DNA of 31,495 bases from Sulfidibacterium sp036244975 (GCA_036244975.1 BTTE01000032.1:1-31495), one strand, 5' to 3'; shown: positions 8,699 through 16,123, counted from the stretch's first letter. Program-made: numbers and translations. The notes: generated from the sequence alone by a model not told the origin.

Positions 8699-9353
8699 TC
8701 AGATAATTCATTAAGGAGTTGTAACGCTCTCTCAGGTCTTCGTTATCATTCTCCTCGCCATAAGAAGCTTTTACAAAATAGTTATAACGCTCAAAAGTTT
8801 TCAGGATGGAAGAAATGTCCACTTTGTTTATTTTTAGGAAGACATCCAAGCGGGTAGAGTCTTCATGGTTGAGTAGAAAAGTACTGAGAATTTTGGCATC
8901 GTTTTCCTCTACAATTTTTGCCAACTCAATGAGACTGTAATCGTTGTATGTCATCTCCAGCACAATAATTCCGCCCGGATTATCGACGGACAACGACAGG
9001 GCAAGGTACTTGATCAGATTTTGCAGGTTGATGCTTCCGAGATAATTTCCCTCTCCATTCAGTACGGGCACAAGGCTCAGACTTTGCTCGTTGACCAGCT
9101 TTAAAACATCATAGATATGTTGGTTTTCGAAAACATAGGGATGTTTAAGCGAAAGCTTATGGTTACCCAAAGGCTCGTCAAAGCTGTTCAGGTTGTAAAT
9201 GTCAAGTTCTGAAATAAGACCCAGAAATTCCTGGTTGTTTACGATAGGCAAATGAGAAACTTTATATTCCTCCATCCAGCTCAGGGCTGTTTTCCCCGTG
9301 TCGGAGGTCTTTAGCGGCATAATACCATCGGTGATGAGGTGTTTGGCAATCAT
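8691..9353 (-). CDS. CBS-domain protein with a C-terminal ACT-like region
   Basis: The 220-residue cytoplasmic protein has two CBS motifs. The first covers about 1-55 (KVSHLPIVNNQEFLGLISELDI) and the second about 70-118 (SLSLVPVLNGEGNYLGSINLQNL); paired CBS motifs commonly bind adenine nucleotides. Residues about 128-200 look like an ACT-type fold (GGIIVLEMTYNDYSLIELAKIVEENDAKILS), a common small-molecule sensor. No enzyme domain is attached, so it is probably a regulatory or sensing protein; its ligand and target cannot be read from the sequence. It is the first gene of a two-gene unit with the Omp85-type gene and has a TATCTTTG promoter box 29 bases upstream of the ATG. Confidence 0.82.
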   Translation of the reverse strand: MIAKHLITDGIMPLKTSDTGKTALSWMEEYKVSHLPIVNNQEFLGLISELDIYNLNSFDEPLGNHKLSLKHPYVFENQHIYDVLKLVNEQSLSLVPVLNGEGNYLGSINLQNLIKYLALSLSVDNPGGIIVLEMTYNDYSLIELAKIVEENDAKILSTFLLNHEDSTRLDVFLKINKVDISSILKTFERYNYFVKASYGEENDNEDLRERYNSLMNYLNV

Positions 9354-9382
9354 GTGTCCAAATGTTATAAACTATGATGCAA

Positions 9383-9390
9383 CAAAGATA
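9383..9390 (-). promoter_or_regulatory. -7 box upstream of the CBS-domain gene
   Basis: On the minus strand TATCTTTG fits TAnnTTTG exactly and lies 29 bases before the ATG at 9353. The -33 region is T-rich without a clear TTG. Confidence 0.5.
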
Positions 9391-9452
9391 ACAGAAAGGT
9401 TAAAAACCGGGTAGAAACTTTAGACTTTTTATAAAAACAGTGGGGCGGTTAC

Positions 9453-9481
9453 AAAAAAAGGTGCTGAAAAACACCTTTTTT
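9453..9481 (-). terminator. Intrinsic terminator after the tRNA pair
   Basis: On the minus strand an A-run and GGTG pair with CACC and a T-run around a short loop, giving a classic stem closed by A-T pairs and followed by seven T residues. It begins 5 bases past the tRNA-Leu 3' end and so ends the tRNA transcript. It could also act on transcripts coming from the other side. Confidence 0.8.
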
Positions 9482-9485
9482 CACG

Positions 9486-9570
9486 TACCTGAGGCGGGAC
9501 TTGAACCCGCACGAGCGCAATGCTCATTGGATTTTAAGTCCAACGTGTCTACCAATTCCACCACTCAGGC
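9486..9570 (-). tRNA. tRNA-Leu (anticodon UAA)
   Basis: Read on the minus strand, the 85-base gene has an acceptor stem of GCCTGAG paired with CTCAGGT, a D-arm with GGTAGACACG, an anticodon arm TTGGA-CTTAAAA-TCCAA with the loop triplet TAA, a long variable arm (TGAGC...GCTCG) typical of class II tRNAs, and a T-arm with GGTTCAAGTCC. The anticodon and long variable arm make this tRNA-Leu(UAA). CCA is not encoded. It lies 51 bases downstream of tRNA-Gly. Confidence 0.97.
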
Positions 9571-9621
9571 ATGAAGTCAAAGAAAAATCCCGTCCCGAAA
9601 ATAACGGGGTCGGGACGCGTG

Positions 9622-9694
<73 letters not shown>

Positions 9695-9711
9695 GTTCCA
9701 AAATGGGAGTG

Positions 9712-9740
9712 CAAATGTAAAACTTTTTTTATTTATCAAA
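9712..9740 (-). promoter_or_regulatory. Promoter of the tRNA-Gly/tRNA-Leu unit
   Basis: On the minus strand TTTG (9737-9740) is followed after 17 bases by TACATTTG (9712-9719), a close match to the -33/-7 pattern. The expected start point lies about 10 bases before the tRNA-Gly 5' end. Confidence 0.65.
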
Positions 9741-9798
9741 CAAGTAAAATATAGATTTTGAATTTTTTTTTAGATTTTGAACTTCTTTGCTTTATTTT

Positions 9799-12408
9799 TC
9801 AGGAAATCTTTTTCAGCAGGTTTTTAATTTCGTTTAACTTCATAAGGGCTTCCACCGGTGTCAGCGTATCGATGTCCGTATTCAAAATATCCTGTTTGAT
9901 TTGCTGCAAAAGCGGGTCGTTTAACTGAATAAAGCTAAGCTGAAAATCGTCTGCTTCCGGTACTTTTCCCAACCCTTCTTCCAGCTCTTTGTGCGAGTGG
10001 GTTTTCTCCAGCACTTTCAACAATTCTTTGGCACGTTTCAAAACTTTTACCGGCATTCCGGCCATCTCTGCCACATGAATTCCAAAGCTGTGTTCGCTCC
10101 CTCCATTTTTTAACTTTCTTAAAAAAATGACTTTGTTGCCCATTTCTTTTATCGAAATATGATAATTCCGGATGCGCGAATGGCTGGCTGACATTTCGTT
10201 CAGCTCGTGGTAATGGGTGGCAAACAGCACCTTGGCCCGGTAAGCAGGATGATTGTGCAGGTATTCCACAATAGACCACGCAATGGAGATGCCATCATAT
10301 GTACTGGTCCCCCGGCCTATTTCGTCCAGCAGGATAAGGCTGCGATTGGAAATATTATTCAGAATACTGGCTGTTTCATTCATCTCTACCATAAAAGTAG
10401 ATTCGCCGGACGAGATGTTGTCAGAAGCTCCCACGCGGGTGAAAATTTTATCTACCAGCCCGATGTTGGCCGAAGCAGCCGGAACATAGCAACCCATTTG
10501 TGCCATTAAAACAATGAGCGCCGTTTGCCGAAGCAGCGCCGATTTTCCTGACATGTTAGGGCCGGTCAGGATAATAATTTGCTGTTTTTTATTGTCAAGA
10601 TAAACGTCGTTGTCCACGTAATGCTCATCTTGTGGCAGGTTTTGCTCAATCACCGGATGACGTCCGGCTTTGATATCGATGGCGTATTCACCATTAATTT
10701 CCGGACGGTTATAGCTGTTTTCCGAGGAAATACCGGAAAAAGAGACCAGGCAATCCAGTGTGGCTGTCAGTGTGGCATCTAACTGGATGGGTTTGACAAA
10801 GGCAGCGGCATGTTGCACAAGCTGTTCAAAAAGTTGTTGCTCCAAAACCTGTATTTTGTCTTCTGCACCGAGAATTTTTTGTTCGTATTCTTTCAGTTCT
10901 TCGGTGATGTAGCGCTCCGAGTTAGTCAGCGTTTGTTTGCGATGCCACTCTTCCGGAACTTTGTCTTTGTGCGTGTTGGTAACTTCAAGATAGTAACCGA
11001 AAACGTTGTTGTAACTGATCTTTAACGAAGGGATGCCGGTACGTTTGCTCTCGCGTTGTTGAATCTGCACGAGGTAATCTTTTCCCGAAAAGGCAATTTT
11101 GCGCAGTTCGTCTAATTCCTCCGATACGCCATCGGCCATCACGCTGCCTTTGCTCACCGAAACCGGCGGGTCTTCTTTGAGCTCTGCCTCCAGCTTGTTG
11201 GCCAGCAAGCTGCAAGGGTTGATTTGCTCTGCCATATTCTCCAAAACAGGCAGACCACTTTCGGAACAAATTGTCTTAATCTCTGCCACCGAATGCAGGG
11301 CGCGTTGTAATTGCTTTAGTTCACGAGGATTGACGCGATAGGTGGCCACTTTGGAGATAAGGCGTTCCAAATCACCCAATATTTTAAATTTCGGATGAAG
11401 TTTCTCCACCGTTTCCGGATGCTGCATGAAGTGTTCCACAACACTGAGGCGTTCGTCGATGGCGGCTCTTTCTTTTAGAGGAAGTGTAATCCAGCGGCGC
11501 ATAAGGCGTGCGCCCATAGGCGAATCAGTTTTGTCGATGATATCAAGCAGTGAACTGCCTCCCTCAAACATCGGGTAAATCAGCTCCAGGTTGCGGATGG
11601 TAAATTTGTCTAACCAAACATATTTTTCTTCGTCAATACGGCTGATTTTTGAAATATGGTCCAGCTTGTCGTGGTGGGTTTCGTACAGATAATGAATGGC
11701 AGCTCCGGCGGCAATAATCCCTTCCGTCAGTTCCTCCACACCAAATCCTTTTAAAGAAGTTGTCTTAAAATGACGCAGCAGGATTTCGCGGCCAAAATCT
11801 TCACGAAAAACCCAGTCATCGAAAAAAGTCAGGTAAAAACGATCCCCAAATTCTTCGAGAAACCTTACCCGGTTCTGCCGTTGGACAATAACTTCATTCG
11901 GGGCAAAACCCTGCAGCAGTTTGTCAATATATTCTCTGTTGCCACGGGCAATGAAAAACTCGCCGGTGGAAATGTCCAGTAACGAAATACCGGAAATGCC
12001 GGTGGTAAGATGAACGGCAGCAAGAAAGTTGTTCTCTTTTTGTTCCAGTACATTGTCGTTGAGTGACACGCCCGGTGTAACCAGCTCTGTAACACCTCGT
12101 TTTACAATTGTTTTGGTGAGTTTCGGATCTTCTAACTGGTCGCAAATAGCCACGCGGTAACCCGCCCTGACCAGCTTAGGTAAATAGGTGTCGATAGAAT
12201 GGTGCGGAAAGCCGGCCAGCTCCACAAACGAAGCGGAACCATTGCGTCTCTTGGTGAGTACAATTCCCAATATCCCTGAGGCTTTGATAGCATCCTCACC
12301 GAAAGTTTCGTAAAAATCACCCACGCGAAACAGCAGCAAAGCATCCGGATATTTTGCCTTGATGGTATTGTATTGTTTCATTAATGGTGTTTCCACGTAT
12401 TTTCCCAT
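9799..12408 (-). CDS. mutS: MutS, DNA mismatch recognition ATPase
   Basis: MutS binds mismatches and small loops as a dimer and starts methyl- or nick-directed repair with MutL. The mismatch-reading Phe-x-Glu motif is present in RVGDFYETFG (Phe32 and Glu34). The connector, lever and clamp domains follow in the usual order. The ATPase domain has Walker A GPNMSGKS at 616-623, Walker B LILLDEIGRGTSTYDG, and the signature FMVEMNETASIL. I chose the ATG at 12408 (869 residues, beginning MGKYVETPLMKQY) because a longer frame from a TTG at 12513 adds 35 residues unlike MutS, crosses a TACCTTTG promoter box and starts next to an intergenic palindrome. The helix-hairpin C-terminus (ALMKLNEIKNLLKKIS) is intact. 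It is transcribed alone. Confidence 0.97.
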   Translation of the reverse strand: MGKYVETPLMKQYNTIKAKYPDALLLFRVGDFYETFGEDAIKASGILGIVLTKRRNGSASFVELAGFPHHSIDTYLPKLVRAGYRVAICDQLEDPKLTKTIVKRGVTELVTPGVSLNDNVLEQKENNFLAAVHLTTGISGISLLDISTGEFFIARGNREYIDKLLQGFAPNEVIVQRQNRVRFLEEFGDRFYLTFFDDWVFREDFGREILLRHFKTTSLKGFGVEELTEGIIAAGAAIHYLYETHHDKLDHISKISRIDEEKYVWLDKFTIRNLELIYPMFEGGSSLLDIIDKTDSPMGARLMRRWITLPLKERAAIDERLSVVEHFMQHPETVEKLHPKFKILGDLERLISKVATYRVNPRELKQLQRALHSVAEIKTICSESGLPVLENMAEQINPCSLLANKLEAELKEDPPVSVSKGSVMADGVSEELDELRKIAFSGKDYLVQIQQRESKRTGIPSLKISYNNVFGYYLEVTNTHKDKVPEEWHRKQTLTNSERYITEELKEYEQKILGAEDKIQVLEQQLFEQLVQHAAAFVKPIQLDATLTATLDCLVSFSGISSENSYNRPEINGEYAIDIKAGRHPVIEQNLPQDEHYVDNDVYLDNKKQQIIILTGPNMSGKSALLRQTALIVLMAQMGCYVPAASANIGLVDKIFTRVGASDNISSGESTFMVEMNETASILNNISNRSLILLDEIGRGTSTYDGISIAWSIVEYLHNHPAYRAKVLFATHYHELNEMSASHSRIRNYHISIKEMGNKVIFLRKLKNGGSEHSFGIHVAEMAGMPVKVLKRAKELLKVLEKTHSHKELEEGLGKVPEADDFQLSFIQLNDPLLQQIKQDILNTDIDTLTPVEALMKLNEIKNLLKKIS

Positions 12409-12432
12409 GTTGCCTGCTTGTTTCTTACGGTA

Positions 12433-12440
12433 CAAAGGTA
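12433..12440 (-). promoter_or_regulatory. -7 box of mutS
   Basis: On the minus strand TACCTTTG fits TAnnTTTG and lies 24 bases before the chosen mutS ATG, predicting a leader of under 20 bases. This supports the start at 12408 and not one upstream. Confidence 0.6.
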
Positions 12441-12524
12441 ATAATTGCACCGTTTTATAAAAACATGATTTTTTACCCGAATAAAAGTATGTAAAGCCTG
12501 TAACTGAATGCAAAAGCTTCTATT

Positions 12525-12559
12525 TTGCGAGCCACGCCAAAGCGTGGGGAAGCAATCTC
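12525..12559. repeat. TTGCGAG...AAGCAATCTC palindromic repeat
   Basis: TTGCGAG and AAGCAATCTC bracket a perfect stem CCACGC-CAAA-GCGTGG. The outer TTGC/GCAA also pair. The end words match a repeat that is widely dispersed in many bacterial genomes (ATTGCGAG...AAGCAATCTC), usually between genes. Whether there are other copies in this genome cannot be seen from this window. Confidence 0.6.
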
Positions 12560-12594
12560 ACTCATGTCATCCTGCTTTCGACACGTTTCTAATT

Positions 12595-12670
12595 TTAGGG
12601 GGACCTCTAATAATTGGTATTGTTCATCTCATTTGTTTCTTGAAAGAAAGGAATTATGAGGCCCCCTTAA
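12595..12670. repeat. 76-bp imperfect palindrome upstream of the SPFH gene
   Basis: The left arm (TTAGGGGGACCTCTAATAA, then TTGG) and the reverse complement of the right arm (TTAAGGGGGCCTCATAATT, then CC) agree at most positions, with a small internal hairpin TTTCTTGAAAGAAA. It lies in the 350-base gap between the divergent mutS and SPFH genes, so a terminator role is unlikely. It resembles a small non-coding mobile or repeat element. Confidence 0.5.
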
Positions 12671-12694
12671 CAAATTCCGGTTTTTTTTAAAAAC

Positions 12695-12725
12695 TTGACA
12701 AGACTCTTAAAATATTGTATCATTG
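12695..12725 (+). promoter_or_regulatory. Promoter of the SPFH cluster
   Basis: TTGACA (12695-12700), 17 bases, then TATCAT(TG) at 12718-12725. It fits both a sigma70-type layout and, with TTG, 20 bases and TATCATTG, the Bacteroidota pattern with one mismatch. The ATG follows 33 bases later. Confidence 0.6.
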
Positions 12726-12758
12726 CAATATTAATTTAATATTATAAAAATATTAATC

Positions 12759-13613
12759 ATGAAAGAAGAAAAAGTATTTCAACCTGTCTCCGGCTATTAT
12801 GCCGTGGTGATCATTTTGCTGCTCCTTGGGCTGCCTGTGCTGGCCATTATTTATTATCAAATGGTTTGGACCATTATTTTTATGGTTTTAGGGTTCATTG
12901 GGCTGCCCGGACTGGTAGTAGTCAACCCCAATGAGTCAAGGGTGCTGATTTTATTCGGCGCTTATAAAGGGACTGTCAAAAAAAATGGTTTTGGGTGGGT
13001 AAATCCGTTTTTTGTCCGCAACAAGATTTCGTTGCGTGCCCGGAACCTTGACAGCGAGCCGATTAAAGTGAACGACAAACTGGGGAATCCTATTATGATT
13101 GGTGTGGTAATGGTGTGGAAAGTAAGCGACACCTACAAAGCCGCTTTTGATGTGGACGACTACACTCTGTTTGTGGACATTCAGAATGAAGCTGCTATTC
13201 GTAGGCTCGCCGGGCGTTACCCTTATGATAATCTGGAAGATGAAAGTGCACATTTGACGCTTCGCAGCAGCAGCGATGAGGTAAACGTAATGCTGGAGAA
13301 AGAGATAACCGAACGGCTCTCCATTGCCGGGATCGAAGTAGTGGAAGCACGGATTAACTATCTTGCTTATGCCAAAGAAATTGCCGGTGCCATGCTGAAA
13401 CGGCAACAGGCTTCGGCTATTGTGGCTGCCCGTACCAAAATTGTGGAAGGTGCCGTGGGTATGGTGGAGATGGCATTGCATGAGCTGTCGAAAAAACATA
13501 TCATTGAACTTGATGAAGATAAAAAAGCCTCTATGGTTAGCAATTTGATGGTGGTACTTACTTCCGATAAAGATATTGCCCCGGTGGTGAACACGGGAAC
13601 ACTGTATCAGTAA
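12759..13613 (+). CDS. SPFH/Band 7 domain membrane protein
   Basis: The 284-residue protein has two hydrophobic spans at the N-terminus (about 12-32 and 35-54), then an SPFH/prohibitin-type domain beginning VVVNPNESRVLILFGAYKGTV and running to about residue 215, with the AGIEVVEARINYLAYAKEIAGAML region near its end. An Ala-rich helical segment follows (about 205-250), and the tail ends DIAPVVNTGTLYQ. SPFH proteins oligomerise on membranes and organise membrane patches or hold proteases; the specific role here is unknown. It is not HflC/HflK or FtsH-linked by context. It is the first of three closely packed genes (gap 13 bases, then an 8-base overlap), the last of which encodes a DNA-binding protein. 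The N-terminus is probably anchored with the SPFH domain on one side of the inner membrane. Confidence 0.88.
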   Translation: MKEEKVFQPVSGYYAVVIILLLLGLPVLAIIYYQMVWTIIFMVLGFIGLPGLVVVNPNESRVLILFGAYKGTVKKNGFGWVNPFFVRNKISLRARNLDSEPIKVNDKLGNPIMIGVVMVWKVSDTYKAAFDVDDYTLFVDIQNEAAIRRLAGRYPYDNLEDESAHLTLRSSSDEVNVMLEKEITERLSIAGIEVVEARINYLAYAKEIAGAMLKRQQASAIVAARTKIVEGAVGMVEMALHELSKKHIIELDEDKKASMVSNLMVVLTSDKDIAPVVNTGTLYQ

Positions 13614-13626
13614 AGAACCCTGAATT

Positions 13627-14199
13627 ATGGGAAACGAAAGACATAATAAAATTTATTTCAGTGAGGTGCAGCCATTTACCGAAAGCCCGGTGAAATGGAT
13701 TTACCCGATAATTTTTCTGGCGAGTGTGGCGCCTTTGGCCTATGGCAAGTATCAACAACTGATACTTGCGAAGCCGTTGGGCGATAATCCCGCTTCCAAT
13801 GAGGGATTGTTGTGGATATTTGCTTTCGTGTTTCTTTTTCTGGTGCTGTTGGGTATTTTCTTTTGGAAGTCAAAATTGGAGGTTACCATCGATGGCGAAG
13901 GAATTCAATATCGGTTTCCTGTTTTTATCAGGAAATGGCGTAACATTAAAAAAGGGAGTATTGCCCGTTACGAAGTGCGAAAGTATTCGCCTCTTTTGGA
14001 ATACGGAGGCTGGGGTTACCGTTCTATGCAATCGCCCAGGAGTAGGAGAAACGGTATTGCCTACAATGTTTCCGGGAAGATCGGTTTACAACTCTATTTT
14101 ACGAATGGAAGGAAGATGCTTCTTGGTACCCGCAGGCCTGCTGCCATGGAACGTGCCATGAAAAAATTGATGGATGAGAACGAACGGCCTTATGACTAA
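13627..14199 (+). CDS. Two-helix membrane protein with a PH-like soluble domain
   Basis: The 190-residue protein has hydrophobic spans at about 22-42 and 60-80, the usual two-helix hairpin, followed by a soluble domain (about 82-185) of short beta-strands: SKLEVTIDGEGIQYRFPV, then ARYEVRKYSPLLEYGGWGYR, then GLQLYFTNGRKMLLGTRR, ending with a helix AMERAMKKLMDEN. This plan resembles bacterial PH-like membrane proteins (possibly the group catalogued as DUF6141, which I cannot confirm). Function is unknown. It lies 13 bases after the SPFH gene and overlaps the start of the RHH gene, so the three are most likely one operon and may form a membrane complex. Confidence 0.75.
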   Translation: MGNERHNKIYFSEVQPFTESPVKWIYPIIFLASVAPLAYGKYQQLILAKPLGDNPASNEGLLWIFAFVFLFLVLLGIFFWKSKLEVTIDGEGIQYRFPVFIRKWRNIKKGSIARYEVRKYSPLLEYGGWGYRSMQSPRSRRNGIAYNVSGKIGLQLYFTNGRKMLLGTRRPAAMERAMKKLMDENERPYD

Positions 14200-14368
14200 G
14201 AAAAAACCATTTGTGCTCAGGCTCCGGCCTGAAATGATGGAAGCCATCGAAAAGTGGGCCGCGGATGATTTTCGCAGCATCAACGGGCAGATTGAATGGG
14301 TACTGAGCGAGAGTTTGAGAAAAGCGGGACGTTTGAAGAAAGCTCAGGAGAAGGAGGAAAATAAGTAA
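14192..14368 (+). CDS. Arc-type ribbon-helix-helix DNA-binding protein
   Basis: The 58-residue protein matches the Arc/MetJ ribbon-helix-helix plan: a short strand KKPFVLRLRP, helix EMMEAIEKWAADDF, then RSINGQIEWVLSESLRKAGR, followed by a charged Lys/Glu tail. Such proteins bind DNA as dimers and often repress their own operon or act as antitoxins, but no toxin gene is next to it. I chose the ATG at 14192, which gives MTKKKPFVLRL, typical for this family. An upstream ATG at 14174 would add six residues lying wholly inside the previous gene. The start overlaps the last codons of the PH-like gene by 8 bases, implying coupled translation. Confidence 0.85.
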   Translation: MTKKKPFVLRLRPEMMEAIEKWAADDFRSINGQIEWVLSESLRKAGRLKKAQEKEENK

Positions 14369-14398
14369 AAAAGGATAGATTATTGTCCGGGGAAAGAA

Positions 14399-15634
14399 TT
14401 AAAAAACTTTAGAAACTAAACAAGAAGGAAGGTAATGAATTCCATTTTGGATGATGTTCAGACTCTGGTTAATAAGATAGGATTCTTTAATGTTTCCCGC
14501 CTTATTAAAACCGCTTAAACTCCTTATTCCAAGTGGTTTATCAAGGTGTTTGAATTTGGCTTCAAAAGTCTTTTTTACAACCATATCATCCAAAATAAAA
14601 TCGACTTCCGCTCCATCAGTGGTTCTGTAATAATTTAATGTGGAATAGGAAGGCGTATTTTTTATCAGTTCCAGGAAGACATAGTTTTCAAAAAGAGCAC
14701 CATTGTCGGTTCGGATGATGATGTCATTGAAACTGTTGTAAATCATATTTCTCATTCCCAGATCATAAAAATAGATTTTCTTCATCTTGGTGATGGTATT
14801 CTTCCTGTTTGTAGAATATGGTTCAACCTGTTTTATGATAAACATTTGTTCCAGTAGATATAAGTATTCCAGAGTTTTCTTATAATTTAATCCTGATGCT
14901 CGTGATAGTACATTGACATTTAGTAGGTTGCCGATTTGTGCAGACAGTAATCGTAGCATTTTGTTAAATCCAACCGCATCTTCATTTCTAATATAAGCCC
15001 TGACATCCTGTAACAAATAGGTTTGATAAATATCGTTTAACAGATTGATTTTTTCATTGTTGTTTTGTGCTAAGGCAACCCTCGGTAATCCTCCGTATGT
15101 CAAGTAGTTGAGCTCAAGCAATTTAATTTTTCCATCAATGATTGTATCCTCTGTAAAACAATCATATTTGTTGTAAATACCGAATAGCTTTTTATCACAG
15201 AATTTGATGTATTCGGGAAAAGAAAGAGAGTAAACATCGATCATCCTTACTCTTCCGGCCAGAGATTCTTCAACATGCTGTATAATGTCAAGGCTGGAAC
15301 TTCCGGTGGTAATGATTTTCAATCTTTTGTTGCTATCTGTAAGAAGTTTTATAGTAGTGGAAATGCGGGGTATAAACTGAAATTCATCGATTAGGAGATA
15401 GCCTTCCAGTTGCGGGTTAAGCTGCATTTTCAAATAGTTTTCCACGTTGGAATGTTTTGAGAATATCTCGATGATTTCCGGATTCTGTCCATTTATGAAA
15501 TGCGTTTTTTTATCATAAGGATAACCGGTCATTATCGTTGTCTTTCCCACTTGCCTTGCCCCAATAAGCACAACAACGGGTAGCGCTTTAAAAGCTTCTT
15601 TTATTTTTTTGTTATAGTTTTCCCGAATAATCAT
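14399..15634 (-). CDS. AAA ATPase with C-terminal DUF4143 domain
   Basis: The 411-residue protein has Walker A GARQVGKT at 25-32, a Walker B-type strand LLIDEFQFIPR, and a TTGSSSLDI sensor-like strand, followed by a winged-helix-like middle. The C-terminal DUF4143 region carries GAEVDFILDD and FEAKF, which looks like a PD-(D/E)xK-type nuclease core (Glu/Asp...Glu-x-Lys), though activity cannot be inferred. Families of this type are numerous, often transferred between genomes, and mostly uncharacterised. I chose the ATG at 15634 because a full promoter (TTTTTG, 20 bases, TATCTTTG) ends 16 bases upstream and would place the transcript start downstream of the longer frame's ATG at 15667; AGGAAG also precedes the chosen ATG. 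The sequence seems more AT-rich than its neighbours. Confidence 0.88.
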   Translation of the reverse strand: MIIRENYNKKIKEAFKALPVVVLIGARQVGKTTIMTGYPYDKKTHFINGQNPEIIEIFSKHSNVENYLKMQLNPQLEGYLLIDEFQFIPRISTTIKLLTDSNKRLKIITTGSSSLDIIQHVEESLAGRVRMIDVYSLSFPEYIKFCDKKLFGIYNKYDCFTEDTIIDGKIKLLELNYLTYGGLPRVALAQNNNEKINLLNDIYQTYLLQDVRAYIRNEDAVGFNKMLRLLSAQIGNLLNVNVLSRASGLNYKKTLEYLYLLEQMFIIKQVEPYSTNRKNTITKMKKIYFYDLGMRNMIYNSFNDIIIRTDNGALFENYVFLELIKNTPSYSTLNYYRTTDGAEVDFILDDMVVKKTFEAKFKHLDKPLGIRSLSGFNKAGNIKESYLINQSLNIIQNGIHYLPSCLVSKVF

Positions 15635-15650
15635 CTTCCTGTTTTTAAGG

Positions 15651-15684
15651 CAAAGATAATCAATCATAATGAGAATTACAAAAA
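15651..15684 (-). promoter_or_regulatory. Promoter of the DUF4143 ATPase gene
   Basis: On the minus strand TTTTTG (15679-15684), 20 bases, then TATCTTTG (15651-15658): one of the best matches in the window to the Bacteroidota -33/-7 consensus. It lies 16 bases upstream of the chosen ATG at 15634 and decides that start codon. Confidence 0.7.
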
Positions 15685-15765
15685 TATGGCCAGAATTTTT
15701 TCATCTTGGCAAAAAATATGGCTGCTTTTTTACCTTTTTACTCATTCGTCCCTACTCTCCATTTC

Positions 15766-15799
15766 TTGTTATCCTGAGTTAAAAAAAATAATACCTTTG
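15766..15799 (+). promoter_or_regulatory. Promoter of the cobalamin-riboswitch operon
   Basis: TACCTTTG at 15792-15799 is an exact -7 match. A TTG at 15766-15768 lies 23 bases upstream, slightly farther than ideal. Transcription would start near 15806, just before the riboswitch. Confidence 0.55.
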
Positions 15800-15810
15800 T
15801 ACATTGATAA

Positions 15811-15961
15811 TGGTTAAGGGAATCCTGTGAAAAACAGGAGCTGTCCCCGCAGCCGTAAGTCGTAGTAGAAGTTTTTGGTTCCATTGTGCCACTGTCTCGT
15901 CCCGGACGAGGTGGGAAGGCCGCCAAAAACACGACGAGCCGGAAGACCTGCCTTTATCCTT
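15811..15961 (+). ncRNA. Cobalamin (B12) riboswitch
   Basis: The conserved core is visible in order: GGGAATCCTGTGAAAAACAGG, then GAGCTGTCCCCGCAGCCGTAAG, then CCACTG, GGGAAGGC, ACGACGAGCCGGAAGACC and CTGCC. The B12 box AGCCGGAAGACCTGCC is at 15937-15952. This RNA binds a cobamide (adenosylcobalamin or another form) and turns down expression of the downstream genes. It lies about 160 bases before the first ATG of a T9SS/TonB/BtuG operon and, through this position, identifies that operon as cobamide related. The ends given are approximate. Confidence 0.96.
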
Positions 15962-16039
15962 TTTCGAAGCTTTCGGTGGAAAAGCAGGAGGAACTAATCT
16001 TTTCTTCCCCTTTTATTTCCGGTTGGCTTACGAAAATTA

Positions 16040-16083
16040 CGGGATTCGTAATGAAATAGCGTTTTCGTTTCATTACAATCCCG
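16040..16083 (+). promoter_or_regulatory. Hairpin between riboswitch and first gene (likely expression platform)
   Basis: CGGGATTCGTAATGAAA and TTTCATTACAATCCCG pair over nearly their full length around a loop of about 11 bases, followed by an AT-rich stretch with TTTTTG. It lies about 80 bases past the B12 box and 40 before the ATG at 16124. A second pairing is possible upstream between CCTGCCTTTATCC and GGAAAAGCAGG (15947-15987). It may be the terminator or a structural switch used by the riboswitch; the mechanism is inferred. Confidence 0.5.
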
Positions 16084-16123
16084 ATGTATTAATTTTTGTA
16101 ATGTTTAACTAAATGATTTTCAA

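Noticed and set aside
10207..12344. Several frames of 60-115 codons within mutS on both strands
   Set aside because: They are other-frame readings of an intact mutS gene.
12409..12513. N-terminal extension of MutS by 35 residues from a TTG
   Set aside because: The extra residues do not look like MutS, and a promoter box lies within this stretch.
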